Below, piece after piece: positions 35,420-44,945 of a stretch of 64,000 nt of DNA (the first letter of the stretch is position 1; each line of letters opens with the position of its first letter). The notes beneath the pieces were generated by a model. It did not search any database. It saw only the letters and a program-made list of their open reading frames with translations, and had not been told where the DNA came from. Source of the stretch: Mesobacterium_A sp034670065 (lineage in GTDB: Bacteria > Pseudomonadota > Alphaproteobacteria > Rhodobacterales > Rhodobacteraceae); NCBI GenBank assembly GCA_034670065.1, contig JAXMOG010000003.1, forward strand, positions 62,001 to 126,000. Direction: 5' to 3'. Position numbers and translations under genes: made by a program.

Positions 35420-35974
35420 TCAGCGACGCAAATCTAGTTGAATCGTTTGCCCGTCTTCCAACATCTCTGCCATGATAACGGTAAAATTGTCGTGCCCTTG
35501 GTGCAATATGCGACCGGCCAAATCGTAGTGCCCCGCGCGATTGACGTCAAAGAACCCATAAAAATTTCCCGCTCTTAGTAGCGGCACCCAACCTCGGCTC
35601 CCCGGGGCCTCGGCGACAGCGAAAAACCATTCGCCGTTCAATGTCAGGTTTTCATCCGACGCGAAAACTGGTTCTGCATGCCCTAAAACTTTGGAGTACT
35701 GAACTCTCCAAAGTTCCGGCATGTCTTGAGACGCCGCCAACGCTTTGTCTGCTTCATTTCTACGCCAAACAATTATTGGAAGGTCATCGCGCAGAATAAT
35801 TCTGACATCACCAGGTTCGAAGTCACTTACGTTCAAGCGAGGTGTCTGGGCCTTAACCTTTGCGACCACATCTGCCGAGGGTTGCATGGATCGTAGCAAA
35901 AAGTTGAAAACAACCAGTAACGCGATGCACGCGGTTGATGCTGTCGCCAAGTACAGAAAATTTACCCGTTTCAT
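35420..35974 (-). CDS. Rieske-like protein lacking all iron-sulfur ligands
   Basis: 184 residues. It follows the cytochrome bc1 Rieske subunit along its length: NFLYLATASTACIAL matches the N-terminal FLYxATA helix, SADVVAKVK matches the hinge, IIVWRRNEADKALA matches the FIRRR segment, and EWFFAV, WVPLLRAGNFYGFF and AGHYDLAGRI match EWLV, CVPxGDFGGWF and GSHYDxSGRI. The CTHLGC box is replaced (EAPGSRGW, 122-129) and the CPCHG box by DVNRAG (143-148), so no cluster can be bound. N-terminal helix at about 8-28; periplasmic domain. Likely a repurposed structural paralog; role unknown. The ATG at 35974 is preferred over 35992. Confidence 0.8.
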   Translation of the reverse strand: MKRVNFLYLATASTACIALLVVFNFLLRSMQPSADVVAKVKAQTPRLNVSDFEPGDVRIILRDDLPIIVWRRNEADKALAASQDMPELWRVQYSKVLGHAEPVFASDENLTLNGEWFFAVAEAPGSRGWVPLLRAGNFYGFFDVNRAGHYDLAGRILHQGHDNFTVIMAEMLEDGQTIQLDLRR

Positions 35975-36083
35975 AGCACATTTCCATACCAACCTTTGAA
36001 CAAAAGGAAAACTGCGGCCAGCGGGTTTGGTCTCAGGTCTGACGATCGGCCTATGTTGTACCCTCTAATGACAATGATCGCCC

Positions 36084-36231
36084 GGCCATCCCTATCCCCT
36101 AAAGTAACCGATTCAGCTCGCAGAATGCGTTTTGGTCGGTGCAGGAGTTCAGAAGACATGCGTTCGTGGAGTACCTATAGCAATTCACAATTGAGCTGCT
36201 TACGGACAGTGCAAAGGTCCGCAATGCGGAC
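36084..36231 (+). repeat. Island repeat, copy E (right half)
   Basis: Begins at GGCCATCCCTATCCC, the junction between the two halves, and runs to GTCCGCAATGCGGAC. The left half is absent. The 110 bases between the Rieske-like gene start and this copy hold nothing recognisable. Confidence 0.86.
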
Positions 36232-36276
36232 GAAGCTGCCATTCAATACGGGAGGGCCAACGCCTGTTTTGAAGCA

Positions 36277-36882
36277 CTATCTGCTGTTACAAATGGCAGC
36301 AGATGACAGTGCCTCGACCGAGACCGTGGAGACGCCATATTGGGTGATTTCCTTCGGTGTCATCCAATGCATGCCATCTGCTGGGGCGATTTCTATCGTG
36401 AACCAATAGAAATCTGGGTCGATGCCAATATCATCGTAGTAGTCCAGATATCGGTCATGTTCTGCCGATTCACGCGATAGGTCAGTTGCTGTAAAATCTT
36501 CCGCCGCCCAGGAATGGACGCCAATGCATGCACCAGTTTCAATGATCCGTCTTGTGCCAGCTAAGAATAAATCAGTGCCACCTGATGCGACGAGCCCGTC
36601 CGACGGAACAACCGTCGTGAAACCCATTTCTCTGATCACCCGACTAAACTCAACATTGGATACATCGTCCACGGATCCACCAATATTCTGCAGAACGAGA
36701 GTCCGTATGTCAGGGTGATCTTCAATGATATCTTCAAAAGTGTCCAAAGACGCGCCGTCTATCTCGCCAATCGCGATAATGCGATCATCTACGATGGCAA
36801 AACTCAAAGGTGTGTAATCAAGCTCATCTGCGCATGATGCGGTGGCGGCAAGACAGGAAAGACATAGGAAATGTTTCTTCAT
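36277..36882 (-). CDS. Exported ClpP-like (COG3904-type) protein
   Basis: 201 residues from the ATG at 36882, which has GAAAGAAG upstream; the frame is open to 37029 through repeat F. A signal peptide with a cysteine at its end (ATASC, possible lipidation) precedes a ClpP/crotonase-like core: AIGEIDGASLDTF, TLVLQNIGGSVDD, then S100 in VASGGTDLFLAG and H123 in IGVHSW. These fit the nucleophile and base of ClpP-like periplasmic proteins, although the first Gly-Gly motif is NIGGS instead of SPGGS. Proteolysis is unproven. Single gene of its unit. Confidence 0.75.
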   Translation of the reverse strand: MKKHFLCLSCLAATASCADELDYTPLSFAIVDDRIIAIGEIDGASLDTFEDIIEDHPDIRTLVLQNIGGSVDDVSNVEFSRVIREMGFTTVVPSDGLVASGGTDLFLAGTRRIIETGACIGVHSWAAEDFTATDLSRESAEHDRYLDYYDDIGIDPDFYWFTIEIAPADGMHWMTPKEITQYGVSTVSVEALSSAAICNSR

Positions 36883-37005
36883 GGTTACTTCTTTCATATC
36901 TGTCCACGAATTTAACGTCACAATCCTGCGAAAGACGACCGACATCGCCAGTCTGAACCTTGAAGTAGAACAGACATCCATACAAGGCGCCGCAATCGAC
37001 ATTTT

Positions 37006-37267
37006 GGGCTCGGAGCTGCCGTTTATCACTCGTGCCTCGATGACCGCTTTGCAGCCGGACCCATAGCCTAATCTAGCGAATGTTTAGGATATGCTAGCTT
37101 CAGATAAACGAAAGTCCTGGCCATCCCTATCCCATAACGTAACCGATTCAGCTCGCAGAATGCGTTTTGGTCGGTGCTGGCGTTCAGAAGACATGCGTTC
37201 GTGGAGTACCTATAGCAATTCAAAATTGAGCTGCTTTCGGACAGTGCAAAGGTCCGCGATGCGGGAC
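37006..37267 (+). repeat. Island repeat, copy F (full length, 262 bases)
   Basis: Reference copy: left half 37006-37125, right half 37126-37267. It starts GGGCTCGGAGCTGCCG and ends GTCCGCGATGCGGGAC. The minus-strand fossil frame reads MARTFVYLKLAYPKHSLD and then TAG. Confidence 0.88.
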
Positions 37268-37324
37268 AAAGTGAGCTCTCGCTGCGCGTGCTCCAAGGTC
37301 GGCTTTATTTGCAGGCAACTGAAG

Positions 37325-38257
37325 CTAGCTTAGCTCCAGCAATACGATCTCGGGCGGAACTCCGAACCTGACTGGAGCGATCGAGCATCCTAAGCCGCCA
37401 GACACCAATAAATCACACGTACCGCCGTGCATACGCGGCTCTATGACATGGCCGTACGCGTATTTGTTTCCATAGCGCGAAGGCACGATGGGAGAATGCC
37501 CAAATACTCGAAATTGGCCACCGTGCGTATGACCAGATACGGTCAATGCGACAGGGGTCTGAACTTCCAAAACCTTCGGGAAAATATCAGGCTCATGCGC
37601 CATCAAGATCATTGGTTCATTCTCAGGAACCTCATCTAGGGTACGCGGAAGGTCGTCCATACCTTGCCAAGTTGTTCGGCCATATTCTTTTCTGGGCAGA
37701 AGTGCGAGCTGATCGCCTAGCCCAGCCACCCAAAACGGATTGCCATCATGCAAGAGCCGGACAGCCTGATTTTCAAGGACAGGTACGCCGACATTTTGCA
37801 GTGCTAGTTGTCCGAAAGTCGGACCATGTCCTTGTTTTTGAGCAGTTTTGTCTTCCCACCAGTCATGGTTTCCGAGTATTGCGTATCGTCCTAGCGGAGC
37901 TTCCAATTTGGCCAGTACCGGTGCCCATTCACTGGAATGGACGTAAGAGGTTACAAAGCGCGAAGAAATGCCCACTGAGAAATCGCCAAGCAAAAGTATT
38001 ACGTCAGGCTTGAGATTATTGGTTCGTTCTACAATCCGTTCAAGACGACCAATGCTCATCCAAGGATTGCATGCGTGGATATCCGCCAGAATAGCGACCT
38101 TGAGCTTGAAGCCTCTTGTCCAGTTTGCGGGTTGCAGCGCATAGCGCGTTACGACCAGTCGCCAAAGCGGTTCAATCGCAAACGCATATGAAGCCAAAGC
38201 AGCACCAGACACTGCCCCCAATCCCAGTGTCTTCAAAAACGTTCTGCGGCTAATCAA
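37325..38257 (-). CDS. Tat-exported metallophosphoesterase (YkuE/YaeI-like)
   Basis: 310 residues. The N-terminus SRRTFLK is a perfect twin-arginine motif followed by a hydrophobic stretch. The calcineurin-like fold is complete: LADIHACNPW, LLGDFSVG, LGNHDWW, MAHEPDIF and SGHTHGGQFR supply the two-metal ligands. Relatives act on phospholipids or UDP-sugars at the membrane; the substrate here is unknown. It is the only gene of its unit, 58 bases from repeat F. Confidence 0.92.
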   Translation of the reverse strand: MISRRTFLKTLGLGAVSGAALASYAFAIEPLWRLVVTRYALQPANWTRGFKLKVAILADIHACNPWMSIGRLERIVERTNNLKPDVILLLGDFSVGISSRFVTSYVHSSEWAPVLAKLEAPLGRYAILGNHDWWEDKTAQKQGHGPTFGQLALQNVGVPVLENQAVRLLHDGNPFWVAGLGDQLALLPRKEYGRTTWQGMDDLPRTLDEVPENEPMILMAHEPDIFPKVLEVQTPVALTVSGHTHGGQFRVFGHSPIVPSRYGNKYAYGHVIEPRMHGGTCDLLVSGGLGCSIAPVRFGVPPEIVLLELS

Positions 38258-38395
38258 TTGACCATCACCCTAGTTGAACGTGGAAACTATTGTTGGAGTG
38301 CTTCGAAGTTACTCCTCGACGATAGATATTTGCTGCGGCAAGAAATCTCAATTACGAAAGCCGCCATCGGTGCTAAGCGCAGCATCGGTTGCTTC

Positions 38396-38515
38396 GGGCT
38401 CGGAGCTGCCGTTTATCACTCGTGCCTCGATGACGGCTTTGCAGCCGGACCCAAAGCCTACTCTAGTGAATATTTTGGATAAACTAGCTTCAGATAACCG
38501 AAAGCCCCGCCCATC
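38396..38515 (+). repeat. Island repeat, copy G (left half only)
   Basis: Exactly 120 bases, same length as the left half of copy F. Here the left half is the real 3' end of the membrane-protein gene at 38458-38901 plus 62 bases beyond its stop. It marks the right edge of the repeat series. Confidence 0.87.
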
Positions 38516-38901
38516 ACCGTTCCCAACAAACCAATGTTGAAAACGATGCTAATGGGCACGCCGAGTTCCGCAAGGAATAACATCCCAAAGGACCAAACTA
38601 GAAAGGTCGCGTATAGTATTAAAGCTCCGACGAAACGCGCCTGACGTTTCGTCATGAGATAGGCCGTGAAATAGGCTGCGAGAAACGGCAACCACGTTTC
38701 GGCGACGTGGCTTAAATAGTAGAGACGTGCTGGGGCTCCACCCGGATATGTCCAGCCTGTAAAGAAACCCAAGAGGGGATACTGCCACGGTACAAAAGGA
38801 TTTAATGCCTCTACCACCGCAAACCCCATCCAAACGAAAAGGCCAACGCCGAATGACATTGCATAGGTCAGAAGCCGTCTTTTCACTTTGTGTTCTTCCA
38901 T
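38458..38901 (-). CDS. Small four-helix membrane protein whose 3' end is part of the repeat
   Basis: 147 residues from the ATG at 38901 (a TTG at 38961 is an alternative). Hydrophobic helices lie near residues 12-33, 58-80, 84-105 and 112-135. No family is recognised. The last 18 codons, MGGAFGYLKLVYPKYSLE, lie inside repeat copy G, and their counterparts survive in copies C, D and F without the rest of the gene. The repeat's left half may therefore be the fossil 3' end of this gene or a relative. Last gene of the island. Confidence 0.7.
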   Translation of the reverse strand: MEEHKVKRRLLTYAMSFGVGLFVWMGFAVVEALNPFVPWQYPLLGFFTGWTYPGGAPARLYYLSHVAETWLPFLAAYFTAYLMTKRQARFVGALILYATFLVWSFGMLFLAELGVPISIVFNIGLLGTVMGGAFGYLKLVYPKYSLE

Positions 38902-39038
38902 ATTTTGAGTTTTGAAAACTGTCGCAAAACTATTCTTTTTGCCGCAAAGCCGGAAGAACAATAGCTGACATTTATTCGCGGCAAAGCACTAGCTACTCAG
39001 GGCCCCACCCCAACCCGCGCTGCACATCGACCTTCCAC

Positions 39039-39066
39039 AAAAAAGAGGCGCCCGACAGGCGCCCCT
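39039..39066 (-). terminator. Terminator of the DegP-type protease gene
   Basis: On the minus strand AGGGGCGCC / GGCGCCTCT form a nine-base-pair stem (one G-T) with a five-base loop, followed by a T-run. Confidence 0.9.
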
Positions 39067-39092
39067 TGGTGTTTCAAAGGCTGTGTACTGGC

Positions 39093-40562
<1,470 letters not shown>

Positions 40563-40737
40563 TTTGAACTCCTTGTCATGCCTGTAGGTACGTGGGCGCA
40601 GCGAGCGAGAAGGCCCTGACCTTAACGCCACTGTGTCAAAGATAGGTGCCATCTCGCAACACCAAAGAGCTGAAATGCGGTGTCGCGCGGATGTGAACGC
40701 ATTGTGAACTGAATTTGCCCGCCCCCAGAACGCGAAA

Positions 40738-40764
40738 CCGGCAGCAGGGAGAGCCTGCCGCCGG
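40738..40764 (-). terminator. Hairpin downstream of the acidic-protein gene
   Basis: Arms CCGGCAGCAGG and CCTGCCGCCGG pair with one internal mismatch around a five-base loop. On the minus strand it ends in GTTTCG, a short T-tail. It follows the stop at 40798. Confidence 0.6.
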
Positions 40765-40797
40765 TCATTTCGTTCTGATGCAAAGGGCAAATCCGGC

Positions 40798-43700
40798 TTA
40801 GCCAGCGGCCCGCGTTCCGGGACGGAAGCCAATGTCTTCGGAGGCAGTAAACCGCCCGCCCTGGGTTTTCTGGATTTTGCCTTCACGCAGAAGCTGTCCA
40901 AAGCTGCGCAAACGGTCTTCGCGGCTCGATTCCTCGGCTTCAACCTGGCGTACCTTGCTCATCAATTGTGGGCGCGAGAACTGATTGCGCCCTTCAACAA
41001 AGGACATATACGCCGCCGCGGCTTCCAAGAGTTGGGGCAAATCATTTGCACCAACTTTTTGAGCGAATTCAGCAAAGCTCTTGCCGTCGTCTTCGGCCGC
41101 TTCGGCCAGAGCTCTTGCCCCAATCCGACGTGGTCTTATCGACTTGGCAACAGGTGCTGGCGTTTTGGGCTGGTCGGCCTCTTCCTCGTCTACACGCTGC
41201 TCGGCAATCAATTGCAATGGCGCAGCGCGTTGTTTCAGCAACGACGGACGTTCTGTACGGCCTTCGGCTTTCGCTTCGGGGCGGCGCGGACGCACGGCGT
41301 CATTCAAGGCTTCTTTATAGGCTGCCTTTTCTTGCTCTTCGTCGCGGCTGCGTCCCAGAATACGATCTGCGCGGGTTGCTGCCACAGCGGCCCGCAGGTG
41401 GGCAATGGCGCTGCGACGGCGGTTGCCTTCCGGCTCTTTCATTTCCGAATTGGTCTGATCCATCAGACGCGAAACGGATGTGTCGCCTTCTTCAACCTTG
41501 TTTTCTGTCAGCATCACACGGGCCGGGCTGGTCAGCTTGACCGTCTTGCGAACACTCTCGCGGGCCAGACGATCAATTGTCGCTTCCAGCTCATCTTGCT
41601 GGGCACGCTCTGCTTCTTCTTGCTGGGCGCGCTCCGCCTCTTCCAAGGCTTCCTGTGCTGCGCGGCGTGCCTCGGCATCGGCACGTTCGGCTTCCTCATC
41701 GTCCAGTTCAGCTTCTGCCTGAGCCTCTGCAGCAGCACGGGCCTCTTGCTCTGCCTTGATCCGCGCTTCGGCCTCGGCCCATTTGCGGTCTTCTTCGGCG
41801 TCTTCCTCGTCGTACTCGTCCCATTCATCTTCATCAAACGCGACTGGTTGCGGGGCCGCCGCAACGGCGGCAGGACGGTCTTCCTCTTCGTCGTCTAGGT
41901 CGTCGGCATCCCAGCCGTCATCAGAAGCTTCCTCGTCGGCACTGTCGTCATCGCCCCAGCCCTGCCATTCGTCGTCATCGTCCAGCTCTGCTTCCTCGGC
42001 TTCGATATCCGCTTCAAGGCTGGCCAATTCGCGGGCCAAATCGTCTTCCTCGTCTTCTTCGAGGGTCGAAATATCTTGCAATGGCGCTGCGGGGGCTGAC
42101 GTCAGAGGCGCAGGTGCGTCTTCCATCTCTTCCAGATCGCCACGAGCAACGGCCTCATCAACCTGCTGGCGGCTAACCTTGGCGACACGAACGCGCATGG
42201 CGGGGCGACGGGGCTTGATCGGTTCAGCCGGTGCTTCGGCAACCGGTTCGGCTACCTCATCCTGCTCGGCCAAATCATCCAAGTCGTCCAACGCAGCCAG
42301 GTCATCCAGATCGGCCAGCGCACCTTCGTCGTCGTCTTCTTCAACAACAGTCGTCGCAGCCGGGGATGCTTCCAGCTCATCGCTATCGTCATCGTCCCAG
42401 TCATCTTCGGACCAAAAGTCATCCTCTTCGGCGGTTTCAGCGGTATCGTCATCCAGGTCGGATTGAACGTCTTCGATTTCGCTGGACAGTGCGGCAATTG
42501 CTGCATCCAGATCATCGATCTCCGCCTCGATCGCCTCTTCGGCCTCATCTTCATCAGAGCCGATAGTGCTTTCGTCATCCCAGTCCGCATCGTTCCAAAG
42601 ACTGTCGTCGCCGGCGCCTTCATCCTTGGCACTTGAATACCCTTCCAAGGCTGCCGCGAATTCTTCGGCTTCCTCGTCATCATCTTCTTCGGCCAGAAGC
42701 GTGTTCAGAACGTCCCGCGCAGTGTCTTTGTTGTCGACATCTTCGGCATACCCGGCGCGTTCCAGCTCTTCCATATCCGCCGCTTTCAGCGTTTCCGGGG
42801 CCTTTGCGGTTTCCGAGAAATCCCAAGCCGAATCTTCGTCTGTGTCGCTTAGCAGCGCCGCGATTGCAGCTTCGTCTTCATCATCGCCGTCCTCGTAAGT
42901 ATCGGCATGTTCATCTTCCAGATAGGTTTCTGCGGCTCCGGCATCTTCGGTGCTATGCGAAACAACTGCGCGAATGCGTTGAAGCTTGGCAAGCACGCTG
43001 TTGTCAGAAGGTTCTGAAACTGGCGCCGCGATCTCTTCGATCGTGTCATCCACATCACCGTCAAATTCTGCAACATCCGCCAATGCGGCGGCTTCTACAG
43101 TCTCTTCCAGTTCCGCTTCTTCTTCGTTGGTCTCCGTTACGTCGGCCGTCTCATCCTCAGTTTCAGCTTCCTCAACGTCGGCATCAGCTTCTTCAGCTTC
43201 TGCCTCCACATCTGAAAGCTCTCCGAAATCCATCGCGCCGACGGCAGCCGCGATATCATCCGTTTCGTCCTGTTCATCATCTGCAATGGCGTCTTCCGCG
43301 CTGTCCTCCAGCGTTTCCAGCGACTCTGCCCCGGCGTCCTGCGCGGCGGCGTCATCCTCCAACACACCGGTCAGATCCAGCGGTACGTCATCTTCCATCG
43401 CATCTGCCAGCGTTGCTGTTTCTACAGCCACCGCCTCGTCAGCGTCATGGGCCGTTTCGTCACTTGCAGTGTCTTCATCTTGCGCCGGTCCGGTGGTCTC
43501 CATTTCCACAGGCGCAGCCGCGGTGTCATCCTCCGCAACCTTTGCGTCTTCGATCTGGCTGTCTTCGGCGGTCTCGGTAACGTCCTGTGAGGCGTCATCC
43601 TCTGCCGACACCTCAGCGCCTTCCATCTCGGAAAGTTCAGCTTCGTCAGTATCTTCTTCGGCTGCAGCGGCAGGTGTCTGTACAAATGCAGCGGCCGTTG

Positions 43701-44112
43701 CGGCACCAGCCCCGGCAACTGCGGCACTGCGCACGGCGGCCGCGCCAGAAGAACCGGCTTCAGGCGCGGCGACGTCGGCGGCAGCAGGTGCCACTGTGGC
43801 TGCATGGGCAGCAGGCGCCACAGCGGCAGTTTCGGCGGCATTGTTTGGCTGCTCGGCGAGCGATGGGCGCAGCACAATACCACCTTTCTCAAGGCGAGCC
43901 TCAACCCGACGTTCGATCTCGCGTTCAGCGATCCGTGTCAGCATCTCGGCATCTGGTGTCGGAGGTTCGGCACCGAAGTAGCGATCATCAGCAGCCAAGT
44001 CCCGGATGTACTCAGCAATTGCTTTCATCATCCCGAAGGAATCATCGAAGCCCTCAAGTGTACAGGAAAACGTCCCATATGAGACCGTAAGAACCTTGCT
44101 TGAGTTCACCAT
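40798..44112 (-). CDS. Giant acidic low-complexity protein with conserved ends
   Basis: 1104 residues. A conserved N-terminal module of about 80 residues (VLTVSYGTFSCTLEGFDDSF, then YFGAEPPTPDAEMLTRIAERE) and a conserved C-terminal module of about 90 (SFAEFAQKVGANDLPQLLEA, then RFTASEDIGFRPGTR) flank some 700 residues made mostly of Asp, Glu and Ala with short repeats such as DDLDDLA, followed by an Arg/Ala/Glu coiled-coil-like region. No signal peptide or membrane helix is seen. Homologs with the same ends recur in Rhodobacterales and are often misannotated (for example as CheA). Function unknown; extreme negative charge suggests a disordered hub or DNA-mimic-like role. Confidence 0.9.
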   Translation of the reverse strand: MVNSSKVLTVSYGTFSCTLEGFDDSFGMMKAIAEYIRDLAADDRYFGAEPPTPDAEMLTRIAEREIERRVEARLEKGGIVLRPSLAEQPNNAAETAAVAPAAHAATVAPAAADVAAPEAGSSGAAAVRSAAVAGAGAATAAAFVQTPAAAAEEDTDEAELSEMEGAEVSAEDDASQDVTETAEDSQIEDAKVAEDDTAAAPVEMETTGPAQDEDTASDETAHDADEAVAVETATLADAMEDDVPLDLTGVLEDDAAAQDAGAESLETLEDSAEDAIADDEQDETDDIAAAVGAMDFGELSDVEAEAEEADADVEEAETEDETADVTETNEEEAELEETVEAAALADVAEFDGDVDDTIEEIAAPVSEPSDNSVLAKLQRIRAVVSHSTEDAGAAETYLEDEHADTYEDGDDEDEAAIAALLSDTDEDSAWDFSETAKAPETLKAADMEELERAGYAEDVDNKDTARDVLNTLLAEEDDDEEAEEFAAALEGYSSAKDEGAGDDSLWNDADWDDESTIGSDEDEAEEAIEAEIDDLDAAIAALSSEIEDVQSDLDDDTAETAEEDDFWSEDDWDDDDSDELEASPAATTVVEEDDDEGALADLDDLAALDDLDDLAEQDEVAEPVAEAPAEPIKPRRPAMRVRVAKVSRQQVDEAVARGDLEEMEDAPAPLTSAPAAPLQDISTLEEDEEDDLARELASLEADIEAEEAELDDDDEWQGWGDDDSADEEASDDGWDADDLDDEEEDRPAAVAAAPQPVAFDEDEWDEYDEEDAEEDRKWAEAEARIKAEQEARAAAEAQAEAELDDEEAERADAEARRAAQEALEEAERAQQEEAERAQQDELEATIDRLARESVRKTVKLTSPARVMLTENKVEEGDTSVSRLMDQTNSEMKEPEGNRRRSAIAHLRAAVAATRADRILGRSRDEEQEKAAYKEALNDAVRPRRPEAKAEGRTERPSLLKQRAAPLQLIAEQRVDEEEADQPKTPAPVAKSIRPRRIGARALAEAAEDDGKSFAEFAQKVGANDLPQLLEAAAAYMSFVEGRNQFSRPQLMSKVRQVEAEESSREDRLRSFGQLLREGKIQKTQGGRFTASEDIGFRPGTRAAG

Positions 44113-44249
44113 AGCAACTTACCTTTCACAACCTTGCAGCAGACGTTCTATTTGTTTTAGCAGGACCAAAGCAGCCCGAATCTATGCCCGGCAGGGTATC
44201 ATTTTGGGGCTTGATTGTGATCTGTTTCCCAATGTGGTCTGATTATTCC

Positions 44250-44945
44250 ATGACAGCTAAAATTGTTTCCACTTTCGACCCTTTGCTGCTGATTGGTGGC
44301 GCGAACGTGGACAAAGAAGAATATAGGCAAGCATTTTCGATCTGCAAAACCCTTGTCGCAGCCGATAGCGGCGCCGACACGGTGTTGGCCATGGGGCATA
44401 AGCCAGATTTGGTTATCGGGGACATGGATTCGATATCAGACGAGGTTCGGGCGCAAATCCCGCCCAACCAGCTGCATCGAGTGGCTGAACAAGACAGCAC
44501 GGATTTCGAGAAATGCCTGACCCGCATCGACGCACCCGTCATTCTAGGTCTTGGTTTTCTGGGGGAACGCGCCGACCATTCAGTGGCGTCATTGTCCGCG
44601 CTGTCGCGGCTGTCCCACATCCGGTGCATTCTATTGAGTCCACATGATCTGGTCGTCGTGGCACCGCCAGAGCTGGAATTGTCCTTACCAATTGGCAGTC
44701 GGGTTTCACTGTTCCCGATGGCACCCGGACCGATAACTGGCCGTTCGACCGGATTGAAATGGCCCATCGACGGGCTTTCGTTCGCCGCTGGCGGCACCAT
44801 TGGCACCTCGAACAACACCATCGCCGAAGACATCCACTTGTCCTTTGACGCGCCCGGAATGTTGTTGATGTTGCCCCCAACGGCGTTGGCACCCCTTATG
44901 CAGGGTTTGTCCGCAGCGCCCGCGCGATGGCCCGTTCCCGCATAA
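44250..44945 (+). CDS. Thiamine pyrophosphokinase
   Basis: 231 residues. Transfers pyrophosphate from ATP to thiamine. Family motifs are LVAADSGADTVL, PDLVIGDMDSIS, DSTDFEKCL, LGFLGERADHS and the C-terminal domain with GLKWPIDG and GTSNNT. The ATG at 44250 matches the family start; the frame is open to 44184. It is convergent with the EamA transporter gene and the two coding regions overlap by 50 bases at their 3' ends. Confidence 0.93.
   Translation: MTAKIVSTFDPLLLIGGANVDKEEYRQAFSICKTLVAADSGADTVLAMGHKPDLVIGDMDSISDEVRAQIPPNQLHRVAEQDSTDFEKCLTRIDAPVILGLGFLGERADHSVASLSALSRLSHIRCILLSPHDLVVVAPPELELSLPIGSRVSLFPMAPGPITGRSTGLKWPIDGLSFAAGGTIGTSNNTIAEDIHLSFDAPGMLLMLPPTALAPLMQGLSAAPARWPVPA

Larger units (their letters stand above)
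29829..38961. other. Accessory island: array of mostly single-gene units separated by a dispersed direct repeat
   Basis: Seven copies of one repeat (A 29829, B 32685, C 33797, D 35114, E 36084, F 37006, G 38396) divide the region into seven units. All genes but one are on the minus strand, most units hold one gene of 0.4-1.6 kb, functions are unrelated, and the DNA is visibly more AT-rich than the flanks. These are the outward features of an integron cassette array. No integrase, transposase or canonical attC box was found. Outer copies are half-copies: A has only the right half, G only the left. Confidence 0.75.

Noticed and set aside
29829..38515. Canonical integron attC sites or CRISPR array
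   Set aside because: No GTTRRRY/RYYYAAC core pairs were found at the unit ends, and the spacing and length of the repeats exclude CRISPR.
29829..38515. Repeat as a simple MITE
   Set aside because: No terminal inverted repeats pair the two ends of full copies C and F, and no target-site duplication is visible beside them.
42986..43981. Ser-rich and other long plus-strand frames opposite the acidic protein (also 40966-41898 and 42633-43580)
   Set aside because: They mirror the GAN/GCN-rich codons of the low-complexity gene; Ser/Ala runs are the expected antisense translation.
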